Shown here: in pieces, positions 10,797-20,386 of the stretch
Layout: each line of letters starts with the position of its first letter
Position numbering within the stretch: position 1 is the stretch's first letter
Translations under genes and position numbers: made by a program
DNA from: Brevibacillus laterosporus LMG 15441
Lineage (GTDB): Bacteria; Bacillota; Bacilli; Brevibacillales; Brevibacillaceae
Length of the DNA stretch: 64,000 bases
Direction of reading: 5' to 3'
Assembly: GCF_000219535.2 (NCBI RefSeq)
Contig: NZ_CP007806.1
Span: 142,501 to 206,500 of the forward strand
The notes under the pieces: generated by a model
The model's input: the letters and a program-made list of their open reading frames with translations, nothing else
What the model was told of the DNA's origin: nothing
Database searches by the model: none

Positions 10797-11516
10797 ATGA
10801 TTGTGAAAGCATTGCCGAACATGCTCACTCTAGGCAACCTATTTTTAGGTATAGTAGCAATGATCTTGGCATTTAACGATTATGTTGATTTCGCAGCCAT
10901 TACAGTAATCGTCGGTATGCTGTTGGACGGTTTGGATGGGCGTGTAGCACGTATGTTAAATGCACAAAGTGAATTTGGAAAAGAATTGGACTCATTATCG
11001 GACGTTATATCTTTTGGGGTCGCACCGGCCTTTATCATGTATGTAGTTGCATTGCAGGAAATCAGTGTAGTAGGTATTATCATCACGGCTCTTTTCCCCA
11101 TTTGTGGAGCTTGTCGTTTAGCGCGCTTTAATGTACAAGCGGGTGTTCCTGGTTACTTTATCGGCTTGCCTATTACGGCTGCTGGTGGTGTACTAGCTAC
11201 ACTGGCATTATTTCATGAAGTATTTCCAACAACCATCTTGGCACTTGGAATGCTGATGCTTGCTTACCTTATGGTATCTCGCGTAAAATACCCGAACTTC
11301 AAAAAAGTAGGGATTCCGAAGTCAGCATATTGGATTGCTCCCATCATCATCGTTGGTGTGATTGTTATTGCGATTATGTTCCCGAATCAAATTTCCAAAC
11401 TGGTATTTGTGCCACTCGCACTATATGCTTTGTATGGGATAAAAAAAAACGTTGAATATTTTATTCGCAAGGTAAGAAAAAGAGAATCGCAAGAAGAGAA
11501 AAAGCATTATCTATAA
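10797..11516 (+). CDS. pssA: CDP-diacylglycerol-serine O-phosphatidyltransferase
   Basis: A 239-aa integral membrane enzyme that makes phosphatidylserine from CDP-diacylglycerol and serine, the first step toward phosphatidylethanolamine. The CDP-alcohol phosphotransferase signature is intact: DGLDGRVAR at residues 44-52, then G8 later and two Asp spaced by four, ending ELDSLSD. About six to seven hydrophobic segments follow. A short basic tail ends the protein. Start ATG 10797 follows ACGGAGGTAG. Assignment to PssA over PgsA rests on overall likeness (the start NMLTLGNLFLG and the GACRLARFN stretch). No psd gene is adjacent. Confidence 0.88.
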   Translation: MIVKALPNMLTLGNLFLGIVAMILAFNDYVDFAAITVIVGMLLDGLDGRVARMLNAQSEFGKELDSLSDVISFGVAPAFIMYVVALQEISVVGIIITALFPICGACRLARFNVQAGVPGYFIGLPITAAGGVLATLALFHEVFPTTILALGMLMLAYLMVSRVKYPNFKKVGIPKSAYWIAPIIIVGVIVIAIMFPNQISKLVFVPLALYALYGIKKNVEYFIRKVRKRESQEEKKHYL

Positions 11517-11534
11517 CTTGATAGGATCAAACAA

Positions 11535-11565
11535 CAACCCCCCGTTTAACGCAAACGGGGGGTTG
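11535..11565. terminator. Bidirectional terminator between pssA and the opposing gene
   Basis: A perfect 13-bp GC-rich stem, caaccccccgttt at 11535-11547 with aaacggggggttg at 11553-11565, and a 5-base loop. T-rich sequence lies on both sides, so it can serve convergent genes. Confidence 0.85.
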
Positions 11566-11617
11566 CAACTTTCTTGCCGGTTCATCCGTAGTATAGAGAG
11601 AACAGAACAATTGGATG

Positions 11618-12010
11618 TTAGGAGAGATTAAAAACTCCCAACGTATTGAGTCGATCTGTTTCAACATCGAGTACTTTGGATAAGGAAATATCAGTGACGT
11701 TGCAAAGGGCAGCCAAGTAAAATAAGTTTTTTCCAATTTCAGCGGTTAGGATATCCCGGCAGTGCTCACAAAGCTGTCCCGAAAAATGCGTGTCTAGATG
11801 AGGTTGGTTATCGTGTAAGGAACTTGCTGGATCAAAAGCTTGCTTTAAGGCAGTAATCTCCACGCATCCACAATCAGTTACTGCTTTCGTCAAGGCCCGG
11901 TTTGTTCGAGCGCCGGACTCCTGCAGCTTAGACATGACATCTAAAATACTCCGATGTCTAATCAGTAGGTTGGAAACTTGTTCTTGAAAATCCTTGATTT
12001 CACTAGACAA
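11618..12010 (-). CDS. Small conserved Bacillales protein, possibly DUF1573-like
   Basis: A 130-aa soluble protein. The N-terminal half is helical with HRSILDVMSKLQES. The middle has TDCGCVEI and, later, CEHCRD, giving four cysteines in two pairs. The tail has EIGKNLFYLAALCNV, which recalls the helix of MazG-type nucleotide pyrophosphohydrolases, and ends in LGVFNL. I recall similar proteins in Paenibacillaceae annotated as DUF1573, but I cannot verify this. Function unknown. Start TTG 12010 follows GAGGTG. It has its own consensus promoter and opposes all neighbours. Confidence 0.7.
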   Translation of the reverse strand: MSSEIKDFQEQVSNLLIRHRSILDVMSKLQESGARTNRALTKAVTDCGCVEITALKQAFDPASSLHDNQPHLDTHFSGQLCEHCRDILTAEIGKNLFYLAALCNVTDISLSKVLDVETDRLNTLGVFNLS

Positions 12011-12074
12011 TAGTATTCACCTCTGTTCTCTGATGAGGGGGAGTCAGAAAATTCTATTCACTTGATTATGGTTT

Positions 12075-12104
12075 ATTATAGAAACTCCATAATCCATCTG
12101 TCAA
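12075..12104 (-). promoter_or_regulatory. Sigma-A promoter of the minus-strand small gene
   Basis: Read on the minus strand, -35 TTGACA (12104-12099) and -10 TATAAT (12080-12075) are both perfect matches with an 18-base spacer. It drives the gene ending at 11618 and is divergent from the yacL promoter about 85 bases away. Confidence 0.88.
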
Positions 12105-12188
12105 ACCTTAGAATTTTTGCTGGCTTTTTCAAATTTATGTTTTTTTGATTGACGTATATGTTTAAGCTGTGTTAAAATTTCCGGCTAT

Positions 12189-12218
12189 TTGACACTATAA
12201 AAAATATTTTGTTATAGT
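12189..12218 (+). promoter_or_regulatory. Sigma-A promoter of yacL
   Basis: TTGACA (12189-12194) and TATAGT (12213-12218) are separated by 18 bases. A roughly 95-base leader follows before the yacL start, and I see no clear structure in it. The 12011-12317 gap is explained by these two divergent promoters. Confidence 0.85.
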
Positions 12219-12317
12219 GAGGGGAAAGAGATATGAGACAAACCATTCAAATCATTTGCAGGAGACTAGGTTTTTTTGTTAGATCTTCTGTCTATATTAA
12301 TAAGAGGAGGTGAGCCT

Positions 12318-13409
12318 ATGTTAAAACGAATCTGTAAGTTTTTCTTTGTTATCATTGGTGGAGGACTGGGGTATCAGTTTGGGCCTGCATTTTTCTCATT
12401 TTTGAATGATTTGCTCAATTTTGGAGAAGTTCCACGTCCAGCATACATTGGGGCTGTACTAGGGGTGATTTTGTTTTACCTATTGGCAAATACGTTGGTG
12501 GATTATTTGGTGAATGCAATCCGCTGGGGTGAAGAAAGGCTATTGACACTCCCTATTACTGATGTCATGTTTGGAGCCTTAGGTTTGATTATCGGACTTA
12601 TCGTTGCCTTTTTATTATTCCTACCGATCAATAGTATACCTGTCCCAGTTCTCGGTGATTTCTTACCACTTCTTGTTTCCGGTTTGCTTGGTTACTTAGG
12701 CTTTCAGGTGGGATTTCGCAAAAGAGACGAAATTATGGCGGTATTTTCTATAGGTCGCAAGGAGAAAAGCAAAAAGGAAAGCGGAGGCATTGGTGCCAAC
12801 GTTGAGCATAAAGTTCTGGATACTAGCGTTATTATCGACGGTCGCATTGCTGATATCTGTCGCACCGGCTTTATCGAGGGAGCGCTTGTTATCCCAGGGT
12901 TCGTACTTGAAGAATTACAACATATTGCTGATTCGTCTGATGCACTAAAAAGAAACCGTGGTCGCAGAGGTTTGGACATTCTAAACAAAATTCAAAAAGA
13001 ATTAAAAGTTAATGTTCAAATTTATGAAGGAGATTTTGAAGAGATTGCGGAAGTGGATAGTAAATTAATTAAGCTAGCAAAGGTCCTTAATGGTAAAGTG
13101 GTTACCAATGACTTCAACTTAAATAAGGTCTGTGAATTGCAAGGTGTTCCAGTTCTTAATATCAATGATTTGGCCAATGCGGTTAAACCTGTGGTCCTGC
13201 CGGGTGAAGAATTACATGTGCAGGTAATTAAAGACGGAAAAGAGTACGGTCAAGGAGTAGCTTATCTTGATGACGGTACTATGATCGTAGTAGAAGGCGG
13301 CCGTGATTATATTGGGTTAGAGATTGATGTGCTGGTAACCAGCGTGCTACAGACATCGGCAGGCCGCATGATCTTCGCGAAGCCAAAGATGCTGGAGAAG
13401 GCATTGTAG
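12318..13409 (+). CDS. yacL: YacL, membrane PIN/TRAM-domain protein
   Basis: A 363-aa membrane protein with four hydrophobic segments in the first 140 residues. A cytoplasmic PIN nuclease-like domain follows, LDTSVIIDGRIADI near 175, with acidic positions repeated later (VTNDFNLNK). A C-terminal TRAM RNA-binding domain covers about 300-360. Family members occur widely in Firmicutes next to ispD, and the role is not settled; the PIN-TRAM pair suggests RNA binding or cleavage at the membrane. Start ATG 12318 follows AGAGGAGGTGAG and gives the usual length. A TTG 14 codons earlier lacks a binding site. Confidence 0.92.
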   Translation: MLKRICKFFFVIIGGGLGYQFGPAFFSFLNDLLNFGEVPRPAYIGAVLGVILFYLLANTLVDYLVNAIRWGEERLLTLPITDVMFGALGLIIGLIVAFLLFLPINSIPVPVLGDFLPLLVSGLLGYLGFQVGFRKRDEIMAVFSIGRKEKSKKESGGIGANVEHKVLDTSVIIDGRIADICRTGFIEGALVIPGFVLEELQHIADSSDALKRNRGRRGLDILNKIQKELKVNVQIYEGDFEEIAEVDSKLIKLAKVLNGKVVTNDFNLNKVCELQGVPVLNINDLANAVKPVVLPGEELHVQVIKDGKEYGQGVAYLDDGTMIVVEGGRDYIGLEIDVLVTSVLQTSAGRMIFAKPKMLEKAL

Positions 13410-13439
13410 CGCATTGATAACATAATGGAGAGGGTACGT

Positions 13440-14141
13440 GTGGAAACAAGCGTGGTGATTGTTGCCGCTGGAAAAGGGAAACGAATGAAAGTTGGTAAGA
13501 ACAAGATATGGTTGCATTTACAGCATAAGCCGATTTTTCAGCATACGGTTGAAGCTTTCATTCAACATCCGGGAATTTCCGAGGTGGTTCTGGTGATAAA
13601 TGAACAAGATTACGAGGATATGGATCGATGGCGAAAGAGCATGCCATATTCAGTGATCTTGGCTATAGGTGGTGCAGAGCGTCAAGATAGTGTGCGAAAT
13701 GGACTTGAAGCTTTATCAAAGAGCTGTACGCATGTATTAATCCATGATGCAGCAAGACCTTTTATCACAGCTGAGCAAATTTCTGGAATCATAACCAAAT
13801 TAAAAGATCATCAGGCAGTTGTTGTAGCGGTTCCTGTAAAGGATACGATTAAAATCGTAGGTCCAGATGGAATCGTGCAAGCAACCCCGGCACGCGAGAG
13901 CTTGTGGGCGGTTCAGACCCCACAAGCTTTTCCACTTTCACTCGTAAAAGAAGCGCACCAGTTTGCACTTGAACAGGGAAAAGCAGGAACAGATGATGCG
14001 ATGCTCGTAGAAATGCTTGGATACCCAGTTACAATTGTTGATGGTAGCTATGAAAACATCAAGGTGACAACTCCTGATGATCTCTGGTTTGGGGAAGAGA
14101 TTATGAAGAGGCGTTTGGAAGAGAGGAAGAGGAGAAAATGA
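13440..14141 (+). CDS. ispD: IspD, 2-C-methyl-D-erythritol 4-phosphate cytidylyltransferase
   Basis: A 233-aa cytidylyltransferase, third step of the non-mevalonate isoprenoid pathway: MEP plus CTP gives CDP-ME. The nucleotide-binding loop is [15 protein letters not shown] at about residues 8-22. HDAARPF near 103, AVPVKDTIK, and WAVQTPQAF near 152 are family motifs. Start GTG 13440 is preferred because GGAGAGGG (13427-13434) lies 5 bases upstream. ATG 13425 in the same frame has no binding site. The stop overlaps the ispF start by 4 bases. Confidence 0.95.
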   Translation: METSVVIVAAGKGKRMKVGKNKIWLHLQHKPIFQHTVEAFIQHPGISEVVLVINEQDYEDMDRWRKSMPYSVILAIGGAERQDSVRNGLEALSKSCTHVLIHDAARPFITAEQISGIITKLKDHQAVVVAVPVKDTIKIVGPDGIVQATPARESLWAVQTPQAFPLSLVKEAHQFALEQGKAGTDDAMLVEMLGYPVTIVDGSYENIKVTTPDDLWFGEEIMKRRLEERKRRK

Positions 14142-14611
14142 GGATCGGACAAGGTTTCGATGTACATCAACTAGTTGAAGGCAGGCCCTGCATCATTGGC
14201 GGTGTAACGATTCCATATGAAAAAGGCTTATTAGGACACTCAGATGCAGATGTACTATTACATACGGTTTCTGATGCACTTCTTGGCGCGATTGGAGAGG
14301 GGGACATTGGACGGCATTTCCCTGATACTGATCCAGCTTTTAAGGATGCCGATAGTTTAGAGCTACTCATCCATGTATGGAATTTGGTAAAAGAGCGAGG
14401 ATATCAATTAGGAAATGTTGATGCTACGATCATCGCACAAGCGCCTAAAATGGCACCATATATTCCTCAGATGCGTGAAGTAATTGCTAAAGCGCTTGAT
14501 GCGGATACTGCTCAGGTGAATATTAAAGCAACTACAACTGAAAAATTAGGCTTTACTGGACGTGGCGAGGGTATCGCTGCACAGGCTGTATGTTTGCTTG
14601 TCAATGCGTAA
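14138..14611 (+). CDS. ispF: IspF, 2-C-methyl-D-erythritol 2,4-cyclodiphosphate synthase
   Basis: A 157-aa trimeric enzyme of the MEP pathway, two steps after IspD. The zinc-binding start [12 protein letters not shown] carries Asp8 and His10. The family signature [17 protein letters not shown] is at residues 35-51, and [17 protein letters not shown] at 130-146 is the conserved C-terminal segment. It overlaps ispD by ATGA, so translation is coupled. The two enzymes are separate here, not the IspDF fusion found in some bacteria. Confidence 0.97.
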   Translation: MRIGQGFDVHQLVEGRPCIIGGVTIPYEKGLLGHSDADVLLHTVSDALLGAIGEGDIGRHFPDTDPAFKDADSLELLIHVWNLVKERGYQLGNVDATIIAQAPKMAPYIPQMREVIAKALDADTAQVNIKATTTEKLGFTGRGEGIAAQAVCLLVNA

Positions 14612-14626
14612 GTCTAGTAGTATCAT
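14598..14626 (+). promoter_or_regulatory. Sigma-A promoter of gltX
   Basis: TTGTCA (14598-14603) and TATCAT (14621-14626) are spaced 17. It overlaps the end of ispF and starts transcription about 30 bases before the gltX start. It probably also feeds the cysES T-box downstream. Confidence 0.7.
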
Positions 14627-14661
14627 AAGTTTGGAAGAGATGGGATAAGGATGGTGTCATC

Positions 14662-16128
14662 ATGACAAAGGAAGTTCGTTTGCGCTATGCTCCGAGTCCA
14701 ACCGGTCATTTGCATATTGGCGGTGCTCGTACAGCGCTATTTAATTATTTGTATGCACGTCGTTTAGGCGGAAAATTTATTGTGCGCATCGAGGATACAG
14801 ATCAAGTGCGCAATGTGGAAAATGCCGCAGAGAAACAAATGGAAAACTTGAAGTGGCTCGGTGTCGAGTGGGATGAGGGCGATGACATTGGTGGCCCATA
14901 TGGCCCATATCGTTGCATGGACCGCTTGGATATTTATAAAGGATATGTTGAACAATTATTAAAAGAGGGAAAAGCATATTACTGCTATGCAACAAAGGAA
15001 GAGCTCGATGCAGAACGCGAAGAGCAGCTTGCACGTAATGAAACCCCTCGTATTTTAGAAAAGCACCGCTATACAACACCAGAACAAAAAGCTGCCTATG
15101 AAAAAGAAGGACGAGTTCCTTCTGTTCATTTCATTATGCCAGAAAATCGTTCTTATACAGTAAACGATCTTGTTCGTGGTGAAGTAACCTTTGATTCAAA
15201 TGAAATGGGCGGAGATTTCGTTATCTGTCGTCCAGATGGCATCCCAACCTATAACTTTGCGGTTGTAATCGATGACCATCTCATGAAAATCAGTCATGTT
15301 GTTCGAGGAGAAGAGCATCTATCCAACACCCCTCGTCAATTGATGATCTATGAAGCATTCGGTTGGGAAGCACCTCAATTTGCTCACTTAGCCCTTATTT
15401 TAAATCAAGAGGGTAAAAAGATGAGTAAACGCGATGAAAGCATTATTCAGTTCATTGAACAATATCGCGATATGGGCTACTTGCCAGAAGCTATTGTGAA
15501 TTTCCTTGTATTATTAGGATGGTCTCCAGGTGGCGAACAAGAGATCTTCTCATTAAAAGAGTTGAGCGAGCGATTTAGCTTCGATCGAGTTAGCAAATCC
15601 CCGGCTGTATTTGACAGCACCAAAATGAATTGGATGAATAATCATTATCTCAAAGCTAAATCAGTGGATGAGATCGTGGACATGTGTATTCCTCATCTTC
15701 AAGAAGCGGGCTTCTTAGAAGAAGAATTAACTACTGAACGTAGAGAATGGGCAAAACAAATCGTAGCGCTATATCAAGAGCAGATGTCTTATTGCGCACA
15801 GATTGTACCTCTTTCCGCTCTCTTTTTCTTAGAGGAAGTAGTGTATGAAGAGGATGCCAAGGCAGTATTAAAAGAACCTCAAGTAAAAGAAGTACTTGTG
15901 AGCTTTAAGGAGCACATTGAATCTGCAGATGAATATAGTGTAGAAACAATTAATGCTTCTTTAAAGGCAGTCCAAAAAGCAACTGGATATAAGGGGAAAG
16001 CACTATTTATGCCAGTACGTGTTTCCATTACAGGTCAGGCGCACGGACGTGATCTTGGCCAATCCATTTACTTAATTGGCCGCGAAAAAGTATTGGCACG
16101 TCTACAGCAAGTGATTTCTAGTCTATAA
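14662..16128 (+). CDS. gltX: Glutamyl-tRNA synthetase
   Basis: A 488-aa class I aminoacyl-tRNA synthetase. It charges tRNA-Glu; in Gram-positives of this group it also mischarges tRNA-Gln for later amidation by GatCAB. The HIGH motif region [17 protein letters not shown] is at residues 9-25. KMSKR lies near 255, followed by the helical anticodon-binding domain. Start ATG 14662 follows AAGGATGG about 8-10 bases upstream. It precedes the cysteine T-box and cysE-cysS, the same order as B. subtilis. Confidence 0.96.
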   Translation: MTKEVRLRYAPSPTGHLHIGGARTALFNYLYARRLGGKFIVRIEDTDQVRNVENAAEKQMENLKWLGVEWDEGDDIGGPYGPYRCMDRLDIYKGYVEQLLKEGKAYYCYATKEELDAEREEQLARNETPRILEKHRYTTPEQKAAYEKEGRVPSVHFIMPENRSYTVNDLVRGEVTFDSNEMGGDFVICRPDGIPTYNFAVVIDDHLMKISHVVRGEEHLSNTPRQLMIYEAFGWEAPQFAHLALILNQEGKKMSKRDESIIQFIEQYRDMGYLPEAIVNFLVLLGWSPGGEQEIFSLKELSERFSFDRVSKSPAVFDSTKMNWMNNHYLKAKSVDEIVDMCIPHLQEAGFLEEELTTERREWAKQIVALYQEQMSYCAQIVPLSALFFLEEVVYEEDAKAVLKEPQVKEVLVSFKEHIESADEYSVETINASLKAVQKATGYKGKALFMPVRVSITGQAHGRDLGQSIYLIGREKVLARLQQVISSL

Positions 16129-16149
16129 TAAAAACAACATAGATTTTGC

Positions 16150-16430
16150 ATGCGTTGAACAGGAGAAGTACAAGAAAGAGGATTCAATAGAGAGAACGGG
16201 ATAGGTGGAAGCCGTTTGTAGACTCTTCTTGGAAATGCACCTGGGAGCAACCAATTGAACACAATGTCTATTGCAAGTAGATTGGTCGGGGGACCCGCCG
16301 ATAAAGGGTATTGAGCGAGATGGACTCTAGTCTTCTTTGGGGTAGAGTTTGATTCATCTAAGCAGAGTGGAACCACGGTAAAAGCACCGTCTCTGCGTCT
16401 ATATAGGCGTAAGAGGCGGTGTTTTTTGCA
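16150..16430 (+). promoter_or_regulatory. T-box leader, probably tRNA-Cys responsive
   Basis: The T-box consensus AGAGTGGAACCACGG is at 16364-16378. The antiterminator pairs GCAGAG (16362-16367) and ACGGT (16375-16379) with ACCGT and CTCTGC (16386-16396), bulging TGGAACC, which binds the tRNA acceptor end. The competing terminator spans 16385-16427 and ends in six Ts. In Stem I, TGC at 16236-16238 in the context GAAATGCACC is the likely specifier codon, for cysteine, which fits the genes controlled. Uncharged tRNA-Cys would favour the antiterminator and turn on cysE and cysS. No separate promoter is clear, so read-through from gltX is likely. Confidence 0.93.
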
Positions 16431-16548
16431 TTCATCTGAGAAAAGCAACATCCTGCCCTGCTGAAGCCTTGTCAAAACGTAAAGCCTGCTTCGTTTACGA
16501 TGAAACGTTAAGAAACCGGTGGTCAGGCAAAAGAATAGGGGGAGTCCC

Positions 16549-17214
16549 ATGTTTGCTAGGATGAAGGAAGACATACAGATCGTGTTTGAGCGTGACCCTG
16601 CTGCACGGAGTACGTGGGAAGTGGTGCTAACTTATGCAGGGCTTCATGCCATTTGGGGACACCGAGTGGCGAATAGCTTATGGAAAAGAGGATGGAAAAC
16701 CTCAGCTCGTTTCGTTTCTCAAATCACGCGCTTTTTTACAGGAATCGAGATACATCCAGGAGCAACGATTGGTCGGAGAATGTTTATTGACCATGGAGCC
16801 GGTGTTGTAATTGGGGAAACTTGTGAGATTGGCGATGATGTAACCATATATCAAGGGGTTACCCTTGGAGGCACAGGGAAAGAAAAAGGAAAGCGTCATC
16901 CGACGGTAGGAAACAATGTTATTATTGCCTCCGGAGCAAAGGTGCTCGGTTCATTTAAAATTGGAGATTACTCTAAAATTGGAGCGGGCTCTGTCGTCCT
17001 CCAGCCTGTACCTTCCCACTCAACAGTAGTTGGGATTCCGGGCCGTATTAAGGTGCAAAATGGTCAAAAGGTAGAATGTGATTTGGACCATGTTAATTTA
17101 CCAGACCCGATATTAGAAATGATTCGGGATATGCAAAAGGAAATTGCTCAATTAAAGGTGGAGCTTGATCAAGTTAAAAAGGAGAAATCAAATAATGAGC
17201 ATACGCTTATATAA
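16549..17214 (+). CDS. cysE: Serine O-acetyltransferase
   Basis: A 221-aa enzyme that makes O-acetylserine from serine and acetyl-CoA, the first step in cysteine synthesis. The N-terminal helical part precedes a left-handed beta helix of hexapeptide repeats (about 65-160). The conserved segments [12 protein letters not shown] and [11 protein letters not shown] include the catalytic Asp-His region. The charged C-terminal tail replaces the longer feedback tail of enteric CysE. Start ATG 16549 follows GGGGGAG. The stop lies 20 bases inside cysS. Confidence 0.95.
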   Translation: MFARMKEDIQIVFERDPAARSTWEVVLTYAGLHAIWGHRVANSLWKRGWKTSARFVSQITRFFTGIEIHPGATIGRRMFIDHGAGVVIGETCEIGDDVTIYQGVTLGGTGKEKGKRHPTVGNNVIIASGAKVLGSFKIGDYSKIGAGSVVLQPVPSHSTVVGIPGRIKVQNGQKVECDLDHVNLPDPILEMIRDMQKEIAQLKVELDQVKKEKSNNEHTLI

Positions 17215-18601
17215 CACGATGTCACGCGAAAAAGAGACCTTTGTCCCGTTAGAGGAAGGCAAAGTGAAAATGTATGTTTGCGGCCCAACCGTTTATAATT
17301 ATATTCATATAGGAAATGCGCGTCCTGCCATCGTATTTGATACATTGCGCCGCTATTTGGCATACAAAGGCTATGAGGTTACATTTGTACAAAATATCAC
17401 CGATGTAGATGACAAACTCATTCGCAAAGCAAATGAAGAGCAGACAACAGTGGCCGAATTGGCTGACCGCTATACGGTAGCATATAATCAGGATCTACAG
17501 GGAGTAAATGTCCTGCCACCTGATATTCAACCGCGAGTTATGAATACGATTCCGGAAATTATTTCCTTTATTGAAGGGTTAATTGAAAAAGGGTTTGCCT
17601 ACGAGAGTGAGGGCGATGTCTATTTCCGCACTAATCGCTTTAACGAGTATGGCAAACTATCTCATCAGCCCCTAGATGATTTGCAAGCAGGGGCACGAAT
17701 TGAAGTAAATGAAAAGAAAGAGAACCCGCTTGACTTTGCCTTGTGGAAAGCGGCTAAGCCTCAAGAAATTTCTTGGGAGAGCCCTTGGGGAGCGGGTCGT
17801 CCTGGCTGGCATATTGAGTGCTCTGCGATGGCCCTTCGCTTCTTAGGAGAGTCCATTGATATTCATGCAGGTGGAACAGATCTTACTTTCCCTCACCATG
17901 AAAATGAAATTGCACAGTCAGAGTGCTTTACAGGCAAACCGTTCGCTCGATACTGGATGCATAACGCAATGCTGAATATCGACAACGAAAAGATGTCTAA
18001 GTCCTTGGGCAATTTTTTATTAGCACGCGACCTGATTGCAAAATACACTGGTCAACTCATTCGCTTTTTCATGCTAAGCGGTCATTATCGCAGTCCGATT
18101 AATTTTAGCGATGAAATGCTGGAGCAAGCAGCTAATGGATTAGATCGGATTAAAAATGCATATGTAAATCTGGGGCATCGTCTCAATACGGCGCGCGAGG
18201 AAGAGCCAAATGGCTTAGCACAGGAGCAAGCGCAGTTAATTGAGAGCTTGCGTAAGCGTTTTGAGGAAGAGATGGATGACGATTTAAATACTGCTAATGG
18301 AATTACGGTATTGTTTGACATCGCCAAGGAAGCTAATCTATATACGCGTCATGATAACGTAGGGGCTACGGAAATCAAGGCTTACCGTCAGTTGCTAGAA
18401 GAGCTAAGTTCTGTATTAGGGTTAATTTTGCAGGAAGAGGCTACTTTACTAGATGAAGAGATTGAGCTTTTAATAGCAGAACGCACAGAAGCTCGAAAGG
18501 CTCGAAACTTTGCTCGTTCTGATGAAATCCGCGATCAACTACAAGAGATGGGAATTATCCTTGAAGATACACCACAGGGTATTCGCTGGCGTCGAAAATA
18601 A
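17195..18601 (+). CDS. cysS: Cysteinyl-tRNA synthetase
   Basis: A 468-aa class I synthetase. The HIGH box appears as HIGN in [16 protein letters not shown] (residues 27-42), with Cys27 a zinc ligand. The other zinc ligands are in [10 protein letters not shown] and [15 protein letters not shown] lies near 264-268. The C-terminal DALR/anticodon domain completes the family length. Start ATG 17195 overlaps cysE by 20 bases and has AAAAAGGAG 8 bases upstream. It is controlled by the upstream T-box, coupling synthetase supply to cysteine synthesis. Confidence 0.96.
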   Translation: MSIRLYNTMSREKETFVPLEEGKVKMYVCGPTVYNYIHIGNARPAIVFDTLRRYLAYKGYEVTFVQNITDVDDKLIRKANEEQTTVAELADRYTVAYNQDLQGVNVLPPDIQPRVMNTIPEIISFIEGLIEKGFAYESEGDVYFRTNRFNEYGKLSHQPLDDLQAGARIEVNEKKENPLDFALWKAAKPQEISWESPWGAGRPGWHIECSAMALRFLGESIDIHAGGTDLTFPHHENEIAQSECFTGKPFARYWMHNAMLNIDNEKMSKSLGNFLLARDLIAKYTGQLIRFFMLSGHYRSPINFSDEMLEQAANGLDRIKNAYVNLGHRLNTAREEEPNGLAQEQAQLIESLRKRFEEEMDDDLNTANGITVLFDIAKEANLYTRHDNVGATEIKAYRQLLEELSSVLGLILQEEATLLDEEIELLIAERTEARKARNFARSDEIRDQLQEMGIILEDTPQGIRWRRK

Positions 18602-18612
18602 GGAGCAATAAC

Positions 18613-19020
18613 ATGATAATAGAAAGAGATACACTAGCCCGTGATCCTAAGCTTATTAATCCGCTAGTGCTCGCCTATTTAGGGGATGCTACGTACGCTC
18701 ATTACGTGCGCTGTCATTTGATAACGCAAGGGATTGCAAAACCAAATCTGCTGCATAAAACGGCAAACCGCTATGTGGCTGCAAAAGCGCAGGCGACTAT
18801 CCTGCACCATCTCCTTCCTTCTTTGACGGAGGAGGAGATGGCGCAAGTAAAGCGGGGAAGAAATGCTAAATCGGGATCGAGTGCCAAGAATGCTAACATT
18901 GTTGATTATCGGCATGCTACAGCATTTGAAGCCTTGATCGGTTATTTATATTTGAATGGTGAAGACAAGCGATTGCAGGAGATTATTCAACAAGCGTTTG
19001 CGATCGTGGAAGGAGAATAA
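18613..19020 (+). CDS. mrnC: Mini-ribonuclease III
   Basis: A 135-aa RNase III catalytic domain without the double-stranded RNA-binding domain. In B. subtilis it trims the ends of 23S rRNA precursors. The signature LVLAYLGDATYAHYVR (residues 18-33) and TAFEALIGYLYL near 105 carry the acidic metal-binding residues. The start ATG 18613 follows AAGGAG overlapping the cysS stop. It lies between cysS and rlmB, as in Bacillus. Confidence 0.94.
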   Translation: MIIERDTLARDPKLINPLVLAYLGDATYAHYVRCHLITQGIAKPNLLHKTANRYVAAKAQATILHHLLPSLTEEEMAQVKRGRNAKSGSSAKNANIVDYRHATAFEALIGYLYLNGEDKRLQEIIQQAFAIVEGE

Positions 19021-19025
19021 ATGAA

Positions 19026-19781
19026 ATGAATGAAGAGTGGATTTTGGGTAAAAACCCTGTTATCGAAGCTTTGCGCTCGGGACGTACTATTAATAAGATA
19101 TGGATGGCAGAAGGTGCTAATAAAAACCAAATGGGGCCTATCTTCACGCTAGCAAAGGAGCTTGGAGTGGTGATTACCACGGCTAACCGAAAGAAGCTGG
19201 ATCAATTGGTTAACTCAGATAACCATCAAGGAGTTATTGCTTCAGTAGCGGCGTACGACTATGTGGAGATAGATGATATTTTGGCTAAGGCAGAAGAGAG
19301 AAATGAAGTACCTTTTGTCATTATTTTAGATGAGCTGGAAGATCCGCATAATTTAGGCTCGATTCTGCGAACTGCTGATGCGGTTGGAGCGCATGGCGTC
19401 ATTATACCAAAACGCCGATCTGTTTCTTTGACAGCAACCGTTGCGAAAGCATCTGCTGGAGCGATTGAATATGTACCGGTTGCCCGTGTGACCAATATTG
19501 TACGTGCCATGGAGGAACTAAAGGAAAAAGGCTTCTGGATTGGTGGTACAGATGCGGCAGGAAAACAGGATTTCCGAGAAGGGGATTATACCATGCCGTT
19601 TGCTTTGGTAATTGGCAGTGAGGGGAAGGGAATGAGTCGTCTTGTACGCGAGAATTGCGACTTCCTTTACCGTTTACCGATGGCTGGACAAGTTACTTCG
19701 CTGAATGCTTCGGTTGCGGCGGCTATTCTAATGTATGAGGTATATCGAGGACGAAACCCACTCTTACCTAGAGGAAAATGA
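19026..19781 (+). CDS. rlmB: 23S rRNA (guanosine-2'-O-)-methyltransferase RlmB family
   Basis: A 251-aa SPOUT methyltransferase. The N-terminal SpoU substrate-binding domain starts WILGKNPVIEAL. The knotted SAM-binding domain has motif 1 LEDPHNLGSILRTADAVGAH (98-117), motif 2 LVIGSEGKGMSRLV, and motif 3 SLNASVAAAILMYE. RlmB in E. coli methylates G2251 of 23S rRNA; in Bacillus the ortholog is YacO. The next gene starts one base after the stop. Confidence 0.92.
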   Translation: MNEEWILGKNPVIEALRSGRTINKIWMAEGANKNQMGPIFTLAKELGVVITTANRKKLDQLVNSDNHQGVIASVAAYDYVEIDDILAKAEERNEVPFVIILDELEDPHNLGSILRTADAVGAHGVIIPKRRSVSLTATVAKASAGAIEYVPVARVTNIVRAMEELKEKGFWIGGTDAAGKQDFREGDYTMPFALVIGSEGKGMSRLVRENCDFLYRLPMAGQVTSLNASVAAAILMYEVYRGRNPLLPRGK

Positions 19782-19782
19782 A

Positions 19783-20307
19783 ATGGCTAAAAGAAAGAGC
19801 AAGCAACTGCTCATTGTAGATGGCTATAACATTATTGGGGCTTGGCCACAGTTGCGCGTCTTAAAGGATCAGGATCAGATGGATGAGGCGCGCGACATCC
19901 TCATTTCTCAATTAGCTGAATACCAAAGCTACTCAGGAATCAAAGTCATTGTAGTTTTTGATGCCTATAAAATACCGGGAATTGGAAAAAAGCAGGAAGA
20001 TTTTAAGATTGAGGTTTATTTTACGAAGAAAAAAGAGACGGCTGACGAAAAAATTGAACGACTAGTTCATGAATTTTTCGAGAAAAATCGACAAATATAT
20101 GTAGCTACATCCGACTATACCTCGCAGCGGGTCATTTTTGGACAGGGAGCTCTGCGGAAATCGGCACGAGAGCTGTTATTAGAAGTAGAAAATGCCCAAA
20201 AGGAAATTAATCAAACAGTAAAAGAAACAAATGAAGACCAGTATTTTTCACGGATTCCGTTAAATGATGAAATAGCGAAAATCTTCGAAAAATGGAGAAG
20301 AGAGTAA
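19783..20307 (+). CDS. rae1: Rae1 (YacP), ribosome-associated NYN-domain endoribonuclease
   Basis: A 174-aa PIN-like nuclease of the NYN family. LLIVDGYNIIGAW (residues 8-20) holds the first catalytic Asp, VVFDAYK the second, and VATSDYTSQR the third. In B. subtilis Rae1 cuts mRNA in the ribosomal A site. Start ATG 19783 is chosen over ATG 19735 because AGAGGA lies upstream, and it places the gene immediately after rlmB. The position between rlmB and sigH is conserved in Bacillales. Confidence 0.92.
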   Translation: MAKRKSKQLLIVDGYNIIGAWPQLRVLKDQDQMDEARDILISQLAEYQSYSGIKVIVVFDAYKIPGIGKKQEDFKIEVYFTKKKETADEKIERLVHEFFEKNRQIYVATSDYTSQRVIFGQGALRKSARELLLEVENAQKEINQTVKETNEDQYFSRIPLNDEIAKIFEKWRRE

Positions 20308-20318
20308 AACGCATTTGG

Positions 20319-20348
20319 TTGACGCTATTTTATCGATTCATGTATAAT
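20319..20348 (+). promoter_or_regulatory. Promoter of sigH
   Basis: TTGACG (20319-20324) and a perfect TATAAT (20343-20348) are spaced 18. The sigH start lies about 32 bases after the expected transcription start, so it has its own vegetative promoter. Confidence 0.8.
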
Positions 20349-20386
20349 AACACTATCTTATGTAACCAGGTGTCGGAGGGATAATA

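Noticed and set aside
16068..16574. 168-codon minus-strand open frame
   Set aside because: It is antisense to the gltX end and the cys T-box leader, whose RNA structure explains the sequence.
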